A stretch of 9,940 nucleotides of DNA from Actinomycetes bacterium (GTDB lineage: Bacteria; Actinomycetota; Actinomycetes; Actinomycetales; Cellulomonadaceae). The position numbers and the translations under genes are program-made. The notes under the pieces were generated by a model. The model did no database searches, was not told the DNA's origin, and saw only the letters and a list, made by a program, of their open reading frames with translations. Location: assembly GCA_023389545.1 (NCBI GenBank), contig JAEWEI010000171.1, forward strand, positions 1 through 9,940. The letters are read 5' to 3'. Positions 1 to 7,600 of this stretch are shown in pieces (the stretch's first letter is position 1; every line of letters starts with the position of its first letter).

Positions 1-1086
1 GGGATGAAGGGCACCACGTGGGTGCAGATCATCAAGGCGGTGCTGCTCATCGCCGGCGCGGGCATCATGACCATCTGGGTGATGGGCAACTTCGGGATGG
101 ACTTGTCGGCGCTGCTGCAGGGCGCGATCGACAAGGCCGGCCCGGGCGGAGAGGCGCTCATCGAGCCCGGCAAGCAGTACGGCGCCACGTCGATGACCCA
201 GCTGAACTTCCTGTCGCTCGCGCTGGCGCTGGTGCTGGGCACGGCGGGCCTGCCGCACGTGCTGATGCGCTTCTACACGGTGCCGAGCGCCAAGGAGGCG
301 CGGCGCAGTGTTGTCTGGGCGATCTGGCTGATCGGCATCTTCTACCTGTTCACCCTGGTGCTGGGCTACGGCGCCGGCGCCCTGGTGGGGCCGGACGCGA
401 TCCGGGCGGCGCCTGGCGGAGTGAACTCCGCGGCGCCGTTGCTCGCGTTCGAGCTCGGCGGGGCGGTGTTGCTCGGGCTGATCTCCGCGGTGGCCTTCGC
501 GACGATCCTGGCGGTGGTGGCCGGCCTGACGATCACCGCCGCCGCGTCGTTCGCGCATGACATCTACGCGTCAGTGATCAAGGACGGGAAGGTGGACCCG
601 GACAAGGAGGTGCGGGTGGCCCGCATCACCGTGGTGGCCATCGGGCTGCTGGCGATCGTGGGCGGCATCTTCGCCAACGGGCAGAACGTGGCGTTCCTGG
701 TGGCGCTCGCCTTCGCGGTGGCCGCCAGCGCGAACCTGCCGACCATCCTGTACTCGCTGTTCTGGAAGCGGTTCAACACCTCGGGCGCGCTGTGGAGCAT
801 GTACGGCGGGCTCATCTCCTGCATCGTGCTGATCGCGCTGTCCCCGGTGGTGTCCGGCAAGGTCGATCCGGTCACCGGGGCGAGCCTGTCGATGATCAAG
901 GACACCTCCGTCGACTTCGCGATCATCCCGCTGGAGAACCCGGGGCTGATCTCGATCCCGTTGGCGTTCGTGCTCGGCATCGTCGGGACGTACCTCAGCA
1001 AGACGCCGCCGGCGGCGGGCAAGTTCGCCGAGATGGAGGTGCGCTCGCTCACGGGCGCGGGGGCGGAGAAGGCCTCGGCGCACTGA
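1..1086 (+). CDS. Sodium:solute symporter, ActP/MctP-like, 5' truncated
   Basis: This is the C-terminal part of a solute:sodium symporter (SSS family), an integral membrane protein that uses a cation gradient to take up a small organic acid. The frame is open from base 1, and the ATG at 4 is an internal methionine, not the start: GMKGTTWVQIIKAVLL is an internal segment in ActP-type proteins. About 361 codons are present. E. coli ActP has about 549 residues, so roughly 190 are missing upstream. Counting from the Met at 4, the segment GTAGLPHVLMRFYTVPSA (about 79-96) is the hallmark stretch of this group, and about eight hydrophobic helices follow or flank it. The polar loop near DIYASVIKDGK (about 186-196) and a hydrophilic tail ending in AEKASAH are also visible. 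Acetate or another short monocarboxylate is the likely substrate by family, but this is inferred. It ends 22 bp from the convergent methyltransferase gene. Confidence 0.9.
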   Translation, partial: GMKGTTWVQIIKAVLLIAGAGIMTIWVMGNFGMDLSALLQGAIDKAGPGGEALIEPGKQYGATSMTQLNFLSLALALVLGTAGLPHVLMRFYTVPSAKEARRSVVWAIWLIGIFYLFTLVLGYGAGALVGPDAIRAAPGGVNSAAPLLAFELGGAVLLGLISAVAFATILAVVAGLTITAAASFAHDIYASVIKDGKVDPDKEVRVARITVVAIGLLAIVGGIFANGQNVAFLVALAFAVAASANLPTILYSLFWKRFNTSGALWSMYGGLISCIVLIALSPVVSGKVDPVTGASLSMIKDTSVDFAIIPLENPGLISIPLAFVLGIVGTYLSKTPPAAGKFAEMEVRSLTGAGAEKASAH

Positions 1087-1108
1087 CGGGCCGCGGGCGC
1101 GGCGGGCG

Positions 1109-1924
1109 TCAGCCCGGGAGGTGGGTCACGAAGATCGCCGTCCCGGGCAGGCGCTCGCCGCGCACCGGGCCCCAGCCGCCCCAGGTGCGGTCGTGGCCCG
1201 CGGGCCACTCGGGCTCGACCAGCCGGTCGATCACGAGCCCCGCGGCCACGACCTCGCCCACGTGGTCGCCGAGCGTGCGGTGGTACTCGGCGTACAGCAC
1301 GTTCCCCGAGGCGCCCACCTCGACGTAGGGGCGCCTGTCGAAGTAGGACCTGGTGGCGGTGAGGCCGCCGACGCCGGGATCGTCGGGGAAGGCCCAGCGC
1401 AGCGGGTGGGTCACCGAGAAGACCCATCGGCCGCCGGGGCGCAGCACGCGCGCGACCTCGGCGTGCACGCGAGTCGCGTCGGGCACGAAGGGGATGGCGC
1501 CGAACGCGGTGAACGCCACATCGAACGAGTCGTCGGCGAAGGGGAGCGCCCGGGCGTCGGCCTGCGCCATCGGGGTGCGCCGCCCGGCGACGTCGTCGTA
1601 CCGGGCGCCGGCGGCGAGCATGCCGCCGGAGACGTCGGTGGCGACGACCTGGCCCGCCCCGTGGCCCAGCAGCCAGCGCGAGCACTGCGCGGCGCCGGAA
1701 CCGACTTCGAGCACCCGCGCGCCCGTGATGTCGCCGAGCAGGCGGGCGTCGGCCTCGCGCAGGCCCTCGGGGCACCAACAGAACTCGTCGGGCCCCAGGA
1801 AGGCTCCGTGCTCGTCCAGGTACTCCGCGGCGTTCGCGTCCCACCAGCGCCGTCCGGCCCGCCCGCCAGCCTCATCCGGCACCGCGCGGTAGCCGGCATG
1901 AGCCAGCTGATCTTCGGAATCCAT
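1109..1924 (-). CDS. Class I SAM-dependent methyltransferase
   Basis: The 271-residue protein is a Rossmann-fold methyltransferase, probably cytosolic, with no signal peptide or membrane segment. Motif I is VLEVGSGAAQC (71-81), which binds SAM. The strand-2 acidic residue is D97 in VVATDVS. ADARALPFADDSFDVAF (122-138) carries the adenine-contacting Asp and motif II, and LRPGG (161-165) is the post-motif turn. The N-terminal WWDANAAEYLDEHG segment and the Trp-rich tail (about 240-252) may shape the acceptor site. The acceptor is unknown: small molecule, rRNA and protein are all possible. I chose the ATG at 1924 because AAAGGG lies 8 nt upstream of it, and because residues encoded further upstream, up to 2092, look like intergenic DNA and have no methyltransferase character. 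The gene is convergent with the symporter and divergent from the ABC operon. From memory, relatives of this protein lie near rpsA in other actinobacteria. Confidence 0.9.
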   Translation of the reverse strand: MDSEDQLAHAGYRAVPDEAGGRAGRRWWDANAAEYLDEHGAFLGPDEFCWCPEGLREADARLLGDITGARVLEVGSGAAQCSRWLLGHGAGQVVATDVSGGMLAAGARYDDVAGRRTPMAQADARALPFADDSFDVAFTAFGAIPFVPDATRVHAEVARVLRPGGRWVFSVTHPLRWAFPDDPGVGGLTATRSYFDRRPYVEVGASGNVLYAEYHRTLGDHVGEVVAAGLVIDRLVEPEWPAGHDRTWGGWGPVRGERLPGTAIFVTHLPG

Positions 1925-1932
1925 CGAAAACA

Positions 1933-1967
1933 CCCTTTGACACGGCGTGAATCGCCCTTTGACACGG
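1933..1967. repeat. Tandem 13-bp direct repeat, 22-bp period
   Basis: CCCTTTGACACGG occurs identically at 1933-1945 and 1955-1967. The 22-bp phase is close to two helical turns, so both copies would present the same face to a DNA-binding protein. On the plus strand each copy contains the exact -35 consensus TTGACA (1937-1942 and 1959-1964), but I find no convincing -10 box at 16-18 bp from either. On the minus strand, copy 1 supplies the AAAGGG ribosome site of the methyltransferase. A tandem operator is the most natural reading, but its function is not shown. Confidence 0.7.
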
Positions 1968-2000
1968 TAGGTTTCCCCAGATCCGAGGATGTACCCGGAC

Positions 2001-2016
2001 GTAACATCCGCGTGAC
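2001..2016. promoter_or_regulatory. Possible GlnR-like half-site pair
   Basis: GTAAC at 2001-2005 and GTGAC at 2012-2016 are separated by 6 bp. This resembles the GTnAC-n6-GnnAC arrangement described for the actinobacterial nitrogen regulator GlnR. It lies about 80 bp upstream of the peptide transporter, which would suit nitrogen control. TAACAT (2002-2007) within it also fits the loose actinobacterial -10 pattern TAnnnT, but no -35 box is evident. Only one short pair is present, so chance is a real possibility. Confidence 0.3.
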
Positions 2017-2046
2017 GTGGCGCGCCTACCGTCGGGGGCTCTTCCC

Positions 2047-2070
2047 CCGGTGGCGTGATCATGCCACCGG
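2047..2070. promoter_or_regulatory. 24-bp near-perfect palindrome upstream of binding protein
   Basis: The arms CCGGTGGC (2047-2054) and GCCACCGG (2063-2070) flank the core GTGATCAT, itself centred on TGATCA. Eleven of twelve pairs are Watson-Crick, and the twelfth (2055/2062) is G-T. The dyad ends 22 bp before the GTG start at 2093 and 9 bp before its ribosome site. It could be a dimer-binding operator for the ABC operon or an RNA hairpin in the leader. The core GTGATCATG occurs again at 2085-2093, across the ribosome site and start codon. Confidence 0.55.
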
Positions 2071-2092
2071 CCCGTCGACGAGGGGTGATCAT

Positions 2093-3760
2093 GTGAAGAC
2101 CTTCCTGAGGGTCGCCGCATCGGGCGCAGCGCTGGCTTTGGCGCTGACCGGGTGCGCGGCGAGCGACCGTGACGGCGAGGCGGCGCAGAGCGAGACGGGG
2201 GGCTCCCGGACCACGTTCGTCTTCGCGGCGTCCTCAGACCCCGCCTCGCTGGACCCCGCGTTCGCGAACGACGGCGAGACGTTCCGTGTCGCCCGGCAGA
2301 TCTTCGAGGGGCTCGTCGGCACCGTGCCCGGCACGGCTGACCCCGCGCCGCTGCTCGCCGAGTCCTGGGACGTCAGCGAGGACGGCCTGGAGTACACGTT
2401 CCAGCTCAAGGAAGGCGTGAAGTTCCACGACGGCACCGACTTCAACGCCGACGCGGTCTGCTTCAACTTTGAGCGCTGGAACAACTTCACCGGCGTGCTG
2501 CAGTCCGAGAGCCTGTCGTACTACTGGCAGAAGGTGAACGGCGGGTTCGCGAGCAGCGACGTGCCGGGACTGGACGGCACCGGCAAGTACGAGAGCTGCG
2601 AGGCCCCCGACGCGGCGACCGCCGTGATCCACCTGAAGAGCCCGCTGCCCGAGCTCGTCTCGGCGCTGTCCCTGCCGTCGTTCTCGATGCAGTCGCCCGC
2701 GGCGCTCGAGAAGCACGACGCGGACGGTGTCACCGGCGGCGAGGAGGCGCCCGTGCTCCCCGAGTACGCCAAGGCGCACCCGACCGGCACCGGCCCGTAC
2801 GTCTTCGAGAGCTGGAGCCCTGGCGAGCAAGTCGTCCTGGCGGCCAACCCCGACTACTGGGGCGACGCCGGCCAGATCACCAAGATCGTCTTCACCGTCA
2901 TCTCCGACGCCACGGCCCGGCGGCAGGCGCTCCAGGCCGGCGACATCGACGGCTACGACCTGGTGGGGCCCGCGGACGTCGAGGCGCTCGGCGAGGCGGG
3001 CTTCCAGATCGTCAACCGCGACCCGTTCAACGTGCTCTACCTGGCGATGAACCAGGCCAACCCCGAGCTCGCCGACGTGAAGGTGCGGCAGGCCATCGCG
3101 CACGCCATCGACAAGGAGGCGCTCGTCGCGCAGACGCTGCCCGAGGGCACCGAGGTCGCCACGAACTTCGTGCCGCCCGCCGTCGACGGCTGGAACAAGG
3201 ACGTCGCCACGTACGACTACGACCCGGAGAAGGCGAAGGCGCTGCTCGCCGAGGCGGGGAAGTCGAACCTCACCATCGACTTCAACTACCCGACGAACGT
3301 CTCGCGGCCGTACATGCCCACGCCCGAGCAGGTCTTCACCGCCATTTCGGCCGACCTGGCCGCGGTGGGCATCACCGTGAACCCGGTGCCCGAGCCATGG
3401 AGCCCGGAGTACCTGGACCGCATGCAGGGCACCGCGGACCACGGCATCCACCTGCTGGGGTGGACCGGCGACTACAACGACACCTACAACTTCATCGGCG
3501 TGTTCTTCGGCGCTCCGGCGAACGAGTGGGGCTTCGACGACCCGGCGCTGTTCAAGGCCATCGGCGACGCGCGCTACCAGGCGGACAAGGCGGCGCAGAC
3601 CGCCGCGTACGAGGCGGCGAACGCGCAGATCATGGACCTGCTGCCCGGCATCCCGCTCGCACACCCCGTGCCGTCGCTCGCGTTCAAGGCCGACATCCAC
3701 GGCTACCCGGCCTCGCCCGTGCAGGACGAGGTCTACAACGTGATCACGATCGGCGACTGA
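2093..3760 (+). CDS. ABC transporter peptide-binding lipoprotein (SBP_bac_5)
   Basis: This 555-residue extracytoplasmic binding protein belongs to the OppA/DppA family (SBP_bac_5). It delivers peptides or similar ligands to the permeases encoded next. A signal peptide is clear: VKTFLR, then a hydrophobic run, then lipobox LTGC with the lipid-modified Cys at 21. A Ser/Gly/Asp/Glu-rich tether follows to about residue 38. Family segments include LLAESWDVSEDGLEYTF (87-103), GVKFHDGTDFNADAV (108-122), GTGPYVFESW (232-241), ANPDYWG (251-257), VRQAIAHAIDKEAL (331-344) and LLGWTGDYNDTYNF (454-467). Two Cys in the mature protein, 123 and 169, could form a disulfide. The start is GTG at 2093, with GAGGGG at 2080-2085 spaced 7 nt. 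The ATG at 2091 is out of frame and meets a stop at once. The frame stays open far upstream, but that part is antisense to the methyltransferase and lies ahead of the signal peptide. The ligand is unknown. Confidence 0.95.
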   Translation: MKTFLRVAASGAALALALTGCAASDRDGEAAQSETGGSRTTFVFAASSDPASLDPAFANDGETFRVARQIFEGLVGTVPGTADPAPLLAESWDVSEDGLEYTFQLKEGVKFHDGTDFNADAVCFNFERWNNFTGVLQSESLSYYWQKVNGGFASSDVPGLDGTGKYESCEAPDAATAVIHLKSPLPELVSALSLPSFSMQSPAALEKHDADGVTGGEEAPVLPEYAKAHPTGTGPYVFESWSPGEQVVLAANPDYWGDAGQITKIVFTVISDATARRQALQAGDIDGYDLVGPADVEALGEAGFQIVNRDPFNVLYLAMNQANPELADVKVRQAIAHAIDKEALVAQTLPEGTEVATNFVPPAVDGWNKDVATYDYDPEKAKALLAEAGKSNLTIDFNYPTNVSRPYMPTPEQVFTAISADLAAVGITVNPVPEPWSPEYLDRMQGTADHGIHLLGWTGDYNDTYNFIGVFFGAPANEWGFDDPALFKAIGDARYQADKAAQTAAYEAANAQIMDLLPGIPLAHPVPSLAFKADIHGYPASPVQDEVYNVITIGD

Positions 3761-3776
3761 GGAGCAGCACCCCGCG

Positions 3777-4781
3777 ATGACCCGACTCGTCCTGCGGCGC
3801 ACAGCGCTGCTCGTCCCGACACTGCTCGGGTTGTCCGTCCTGCTGTTCTTGTGGGTCCGCGCTCTCCCAGGAGGTCCAGCCACGGCCCTCCTGGGGGAGC
3901 GGGCCACGCCCGAGGCCGTGGAACGCCTCAACACGCTCTACGGCTTCGACCGGCCGGTGCTCCAGCAGTACACCGGCTATCTGGGCCAACTCGTGCAAGG
4001 CAACTTCGGCACGTCCACCCGCACCGGGCGCCCGGTGCTGGAGGAGTTCCTCGCCCGGTTCCCGGCGACCATCGAGCTCACCGTCCTCGCGCTGGTGATC
4101 GCCATCGGCGTGGGCATCCCGCTCGGCTACCTCGCCGCGCGCCGGCAGGGCGGGCTGGTGGACAGTGGCACCGTGGTGGTCTCCCTGCTCGGGGTCACCA
4201 TCCCGGTCTTCTTCCTCGCGTTCCTGCTCAAGTGGCTGTTCGCGGTGCAGCTCGGCTGGTTCCCGTCCGCCGGGCGCCAGGACCCGACCATGGTGGCCAC
4301 GCATCCCACGGGCTTCTACGTGCTGGACGGGCTGCTCACCCGGGAGCTCGACGCGAGCTGGGACGCGTTCGTGCACCTCGTGCTCCCCGCGCTGGCCCTG
4401 GGCTCGATCCCGCTGGCGATCATCACCCGGATCACGCGCTCGTCGGTGCTCGAGGTGCAGGGCGCCGACTACGTGCGCACCGCCCGCGCCAAGGGCATGG
4501 GGCGCGCCCGGCTGCGCGGCCGCGTCATCCTGCGCAACGCGATGCTCCCGGTCTCCACGACCATCGGGCTGCAGGTGGGGCTGCTGCTCTCCGGGGCGGT
4601 GCTCACCGAGACGGTGTTCGCCTACCCGGGGATCGGCAGCTTCCTCGCGCAGGCCGTCTTCAACCTCGACTATGCGGTGCTGCAGGGGTTCATCCTCATC
4701 ATCGCGATCGTCTACGCGGTGGTGAACCTCGCCGTCGACGTCTCCTATGGCCTGATCGACCCGAGGATGAGGACCCGATGA
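3777..4781 (+). CDS. Peptide ABC transporter permease, DppB-like
   Basis: This 334-residue inner-membrane permease is one half of the translocation channel. It has the usual DppB/OppB build: an N-terminal helix (about 9-30), an external loop with [15 protein letters not shown] (51-65) and GNFGTS (75-80), then five more helices near 101-121, 133-157, 199-219, 260-281 and 301-322. The cytoplasmic EAA loop that docks on the ATPase reads [12 protein letters not shown] (229-240), close to the family consensus. The C-terminal YGLIDPRMR is also typical. The ATG at 3777 is preceded by GAGGAG at 3759-3764, which overlaps the stop of the binding protein gene; the spacing is somewhat long at 12 nt. The gap to the upstream gene is 16 nt, and the stop overlaps the next start as ATGA, so translation is probably coupled. 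The length and all expected regions are normal. Confidence 0.95.
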   Translation: MTRLVLRRTALLVPTLLGLSVLLFLWVRALPGGPATALLGERATPEAVERLNTLYGFDRPVLQQYTGYLGQLVQGNFGTSTRTGRPVLEEFLARFPATIELTVLALVIAIGVGIPLGYLAARRQGGLVDSGTVVVSLLGVTIPVFFLAFLLKWLFAVQLGWFPSAGRQDPTMVATHPTGFYVLDGLLTRELDASWDAFVHLVLPALALGSIPLAIITRITRSSVLEVQGADYVRTARAKGMGRARLRGRVILRNAMLPVSTTIGLQVGLLLSGAVLTETVFAYPGIGSFLAQAVFNLDYAVLQGFILIIAIVYAVVNLAVDVSYGLIDPRMRTR

Positions 4782-5710
4782 GCGCCATCGAGACCCCCGA
4801 GGCCCTCGCGCCGGCGAGCGGCGCCCCGGCGCCCTCCGACCATGCCGGCGACTCGGCGTGGCGGGCCGCCGCCCGCAGGCTCCGGCGCAACCCGGGCGCC
4901 ATCGCCGGGGCGGCGATCGTCCTGGTGTTCCTGGCCGTTGCGACGTTCGCTCCGCTGATCGCCCCCTTCGACGCCGGCGAGCTGCCTGGTCGGGCGCAGG
5001 TGCGGCCCACGTTCATCCCCGGACCGTCCGCGGAGCACCTGCTGGGCCTCGACCGCTACGGCGCCGACCTGTTCTCCCAGCTCGTCTGGGGCGCCCGCGC
5101 GTCGCTGCTCATCGGGGTGCTGTCCACCCTCGTGGGCCTGCTCGGCGGCGTCGTGCTCGGCGTCGTGGCCGGCGGCCTGGGCGGGTGGGTGGACACCGCG
5201 ACGATGCGGCTCGTCGACCTGATGCTGTCGGTGCCCAGCCTGCTGCTCGCCGTGTCCATCGCGGCGGTGATCGGGCAGTCCTCCACCGCCGTGATCATCG
5301 CGATCGGTGTGGTGCAGGTGCCGATCTTCGCGCGGCTGCTGCGCGGGTCGATGCTGGCCCAGCGGGGGCAGGACTACGTGCTGGCCGCGTCGTCGCTGGG
5401 CCTGAGCCGGCGCACCGTGACCATGAGCCATGTGCTGCCCAACAGCATCTCCCCGGTGATCGTGCAGGCCACCCTCATGCTCGCCACGGCCGTCATCGAG
5501 GCGGCCGCGCTGTCCTTCCTGGGGCTGGGCGGCGGCGCGCCGACCGCCGCCGAGTGGGGCCGGATGCTCACGGCGGCGCAGAACGAGCTCGAGGTGGCGC
5601 CGCGCCTGGCGCTGTGGCCCGGCGCCTGCATCGCGGTGACGGCGCTCGGGTTCACGTTGTTCGGCGAGGCGCTGCGCGAGGCGCTCGACCCACGGACGAG
5701 GAAGCGGTGA
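4778..5710 (+). CDS. Peptide ABC transporter permease, DppC-like
   Basis: This is the second channel subunit, 310 residues, paired with the preceding DppB-like protein. A Pro/Ala-rich cytoplasmic N-terminus (1-27) leads to the OppC-type N-terminal segment [12 protein letters not shown] (33-44) and the first membrane helix (about 41-63). [20 protein letters not shown] (88-107) is the conserved external stretch of this family. The core helices follow to about residue 300. The EAA loop is [13 protein letters not shown] (198-210), and the protein closes with ALDPRTRKR. It starts at ATG 4778, overlapping the upstream stop by 4 nt. Its own stop overlaps the ATPase start as GTGA. Nothing is truncated or unusual. 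Confidence 0.95.
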   Translation: MSAIETPEALAPASGAPAPSDHAGDSAWRAAARRLRRNPGAIAGAAIVLVFLAVATFAPLIAPFDAGELPGRAQVRPTFIPGPSAEHLLGLDRYGADLFSQLVWGARASLLIGVLSTLVGLLGGVVLGVVAGGLGGWVDTATMRLVDLMLSVPSLLLAVSIAAVIGQSSTAVIIAIGVVQVPIFARLLRGSMLAQRGQDYVLAASSLGLSRRTVTMSHVLPNSISPVIVQATLMLATAVIEAAALSFLGLGGGAPTAAEWGRMLTAAQNELEVAPRLALWPGACIAVTALGFTLFGEALREALDPRTRKR

Positions 5711-7461
5711 GCGTGATGGGCACGACGACGGAGACGGCCACGGGCCCGGCAACCAGCCCGGGACCGCTGCTGAGCGTCCGCGGGCTCGAGGTGGCCTTCG
5801 CCTCCGACGCCGGGCGGACCGTGGCCGTCACGGGCGTGGACCTCGACGTCCACCCAGGCGAGACCGTGGCGATCGTGGGGGAGTCCGGCTCGGGCAAGTC
5901 CACCACCGCCGCGGCAGTCATCGGGTTGCTGGCGTCGAACGGGAAGGTGACCGCCGGCCGCATCGTCTTCGACGGGCAGGACCTCACCGCTGGCGGCCCG
6001 GCGGCGGTCGCGCGGCTGCGGGGCGTCGAGATCGGCATGGTTCCGCAGGACCCGATGTCGAACCTCAACCCGCTGGCCCGGGTCGGCACCCAGATCGTCG
6101 AGGCGCTCGAGGCTGCGGGTGTGGCCCGCGGGCGCGCCGCCCGTGCGCGCGCCGTCGAGCTGCTCGAGGAGGCAGGGCTCCCCGACGCGGAGGTGCGGGC
6201 CCGGCAGTACCCCCACGAGTTCTCGGGCGGGATGCGCCAGCGCGCGCTGATCGCCATGGGCCTGGCCTGCCGTCCGCGCCTGCTCATCGCCGACGAGCCG
6301 ACGTCGGCGCTCGACGTCACGGTGCAGCGCACGATTCTCGACCGGCTCACCGCCCTCGCCACCGAGCTCGGCACGTCGGTGCTGCTCATCACGCACGACC
6401 TCGGCCTGGCCGCGGAGCGCGCCGACCGGGTGGTGGTCATGTACCGGGGCCGCGTCGTCGAGCAGGGGCCGGCCCGCGCGCTGCTGCGCGACCCGCAGCA
6501 CGAGTACACCCAGCGCCTGCTCGCCGCGGCGCCGTCGCTGGCCTCACGCCGGATCGAGATCGCCAAGGCGGCGGGCGACGAGGCGGCGCTCGCGGGCGAC
6601 CTGCTCGTCGCGGGCGCCAGAGACGAGCCGTCGACGCCTGGCGACGCGGCCGACGCCATCGTCGAGGTGTCCCACGTGAGCAAGGCCTACCGGCTGCGCG
6701 GCGCCCGCCTGCTGTCGCGGTCGACGTCCTTCACGGCGGTGGACGACGTCAGCCTCTCGGTGCCCCGTGGGCGCACGGTCGCGGTAGTGGGGGAGTCGGG
6801 CTCGGGGAAGTCGACCCTCGCGAAGATGATGCTCGCGCTGGTCGAGCCCACCACGGGGTCCATCACCTTCGACGGCGAGTTGGTGGGCGGCGCCGACCGC
6901 GCGGCCGAGGTCGCGTTCCGCAGGCGCGTGCAGCCGATCTTCCAGGACCCGTACTCCTCGCTGGACCCGCTGTTCACGGTCTACCGCACCATCGAGGAGC
7001 CGCTGCGCGCGCACGGCATCGGCGACGCGCCCGCGCGGCGCGCCCGCGTGGAGGAGCTGCTCGACGAGGTGTCGCTGCCCATGGACGTGCTGCGCAGGTA
7101 CCCGGCCGAGCTCTCCGGGGGGCAGCGCCAACGTGTCGCCATCGCCCGCGCGCTCGCGCTGCGCCCCGACCTGGTGGTGTGCGACGAGGCGGTGTCGGCG
7201 CTTGACGTCATCGTGCAGGCGCAGATTCTGCGGCTGCTGGCGGACCTGCAGCGGCGGCTCGGGCTGAGCTATCTGTTCATCAGCCACGACCTGGCCGTGG
7301 TCCGGCAGATCGCCGACACGGTCTGCGTGATGCAGCACGGCAGGATCGTCGAGCAGGGCCCCGTCGACGATGTGTTCGACACCCCGCAGACCGAGTACAC
7401 GCGCACGCTCCTGGCGGCGATCCCCGGGCGGGACCTGGAGCTGGCGGCCGGCGTGGGATGA
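5707..7461 (+). CDS. Fused double ABC ATPase, DppD-DppF type
   Basis: One chain of 584 residues carries both nucleotide-binding domains that Opp/Dpp systems usually encode as two proteins. It sits on the inner face of the membrane and powers the importer. Domain 1 has Walker [10 protein letters not shown] (58-66), Q-loop Q114, signature FSGGMRQR (172-179), Walker B LLIADEP (192-198) and switch His230. Domain 2 has Walker [10 protein letters not shown] (362-370), Q413, signature LSGGQRQR (469-476), Walker B LVVCDEA (489-495) and His527. All catalytic Glu (197, 494) and His residues are present, so both sites look competent. The Opp-family C-terminal extension appears after each domain ([11 protein letters not shown] and [11 protein letters not shown]). 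An acidic/Ala linker of about 40 residues joins them. I chose GTG 5707 (GTGA overlap, GAGG 5 nt upstream). GTG 5713 or ATG 5716 would shorten the protein by two or three residues and cannot be excluded. Confidence 0.95.
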   Translation: MSVMGTTTETATGPATSPGPLLSVRGLEVAFASDAGRTVAVTGVDLDVHPGETVAIVGESGSGKSTTAAAVIGLLASNGKVTAGRIVFDGQDLTAGGPAAVARLRGVEIGMVPQDPMSNLNPLARVGTQIVEALEAAGVARGRAARARAVELLEEAGLPDAEVRARQYPHEFSGGMRQRALIAMGLACRPRLLIADEPTSALDVTVQRTILDRLTALATELGTSVLLITHDLGLAAERADRVVVMYRGRVVEQGPARALLRDPQHEYTQRLLAAAPSLASRRIEIAKAAGDEAALAGDLLVAGARDEPSTPGDAADAIVEVSHVSKAYRLRGARLLSRSTSFTAVDDVSLSVPRGRTVAVVGESGSGKSTLAKMMLALVEPTTGSITFDGELVGGADRAAEVAFRRRVQPIFQDPYSSLDPLFTVYRTIEEPLRAHGIGDAPARRARVEELLDEVSLPMDVLRRYPAELSGGQRQRVAIARALALRPDLVVCDEAVSALDVIVQAQILRLLADLQRRLGLSYLFISHDLAVVRQIADTVCVMQHGRIVEQGPVDDVFDTPQTEYTRTLLAAIPGRDLELAAGVG

Positions 7462-7600
7462 CCGCGCGACGGTCGGCGGAGCGACGCGCGTGGGACCCAA
7501 GGCCCGGCGGTCCAGGCCGGAGGTGGATACGCTGACCTGGACGGGGGCGCGAACCACGCGCGAGGAACCTTGTCTCCAGGCAACTTGAAGGAGTGCTCGC

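Noticed and set aside
1084..1111. TGACG (1084-1088) and CGTCA (1107-1111) around a nested CCGC/GCGG stem, between convergent genes; a possible two-way terminator.
   Set aside because: The arms simply contain the two TGA stop codons, there is no T-tract on either strand, and short GC stems are expected at this base composition.
1121..2092. Long open frame on the plus strand antisense to the methyltransferase and continuous with the binding protein gene.
   Set aside because: It is a shadow of GC-rich codon bias. The signal peptide and lipobox begin at 2093 with their own ribosome site, while the minus-strand frame carries clear methyltransferase motifs.
1925..2092. Upstream extension of the methyltransferase frame by 56 codons.
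   Set aside because: The extension crosses the repeat-rich intergenic region, adds no recognisable domain, and the ATG at 1924 has a suitable ribosome site.
7460..7520. Small stems GACCG/CGGTC (7460-7474) and CCGGC/GCCGG (7504-7520) after the ABC operon, considered as terminators.
   Set aside because: Each stem has only five pairs and no following T-run. Either could arise by chance in this GC content.
7568..7593. Possible pairing of CCTT or CTCC in the pfkA leader with its AAGGAG ribosome site.
   Set aside because: Only four base pairs in each case, too weak to claim sequestration.
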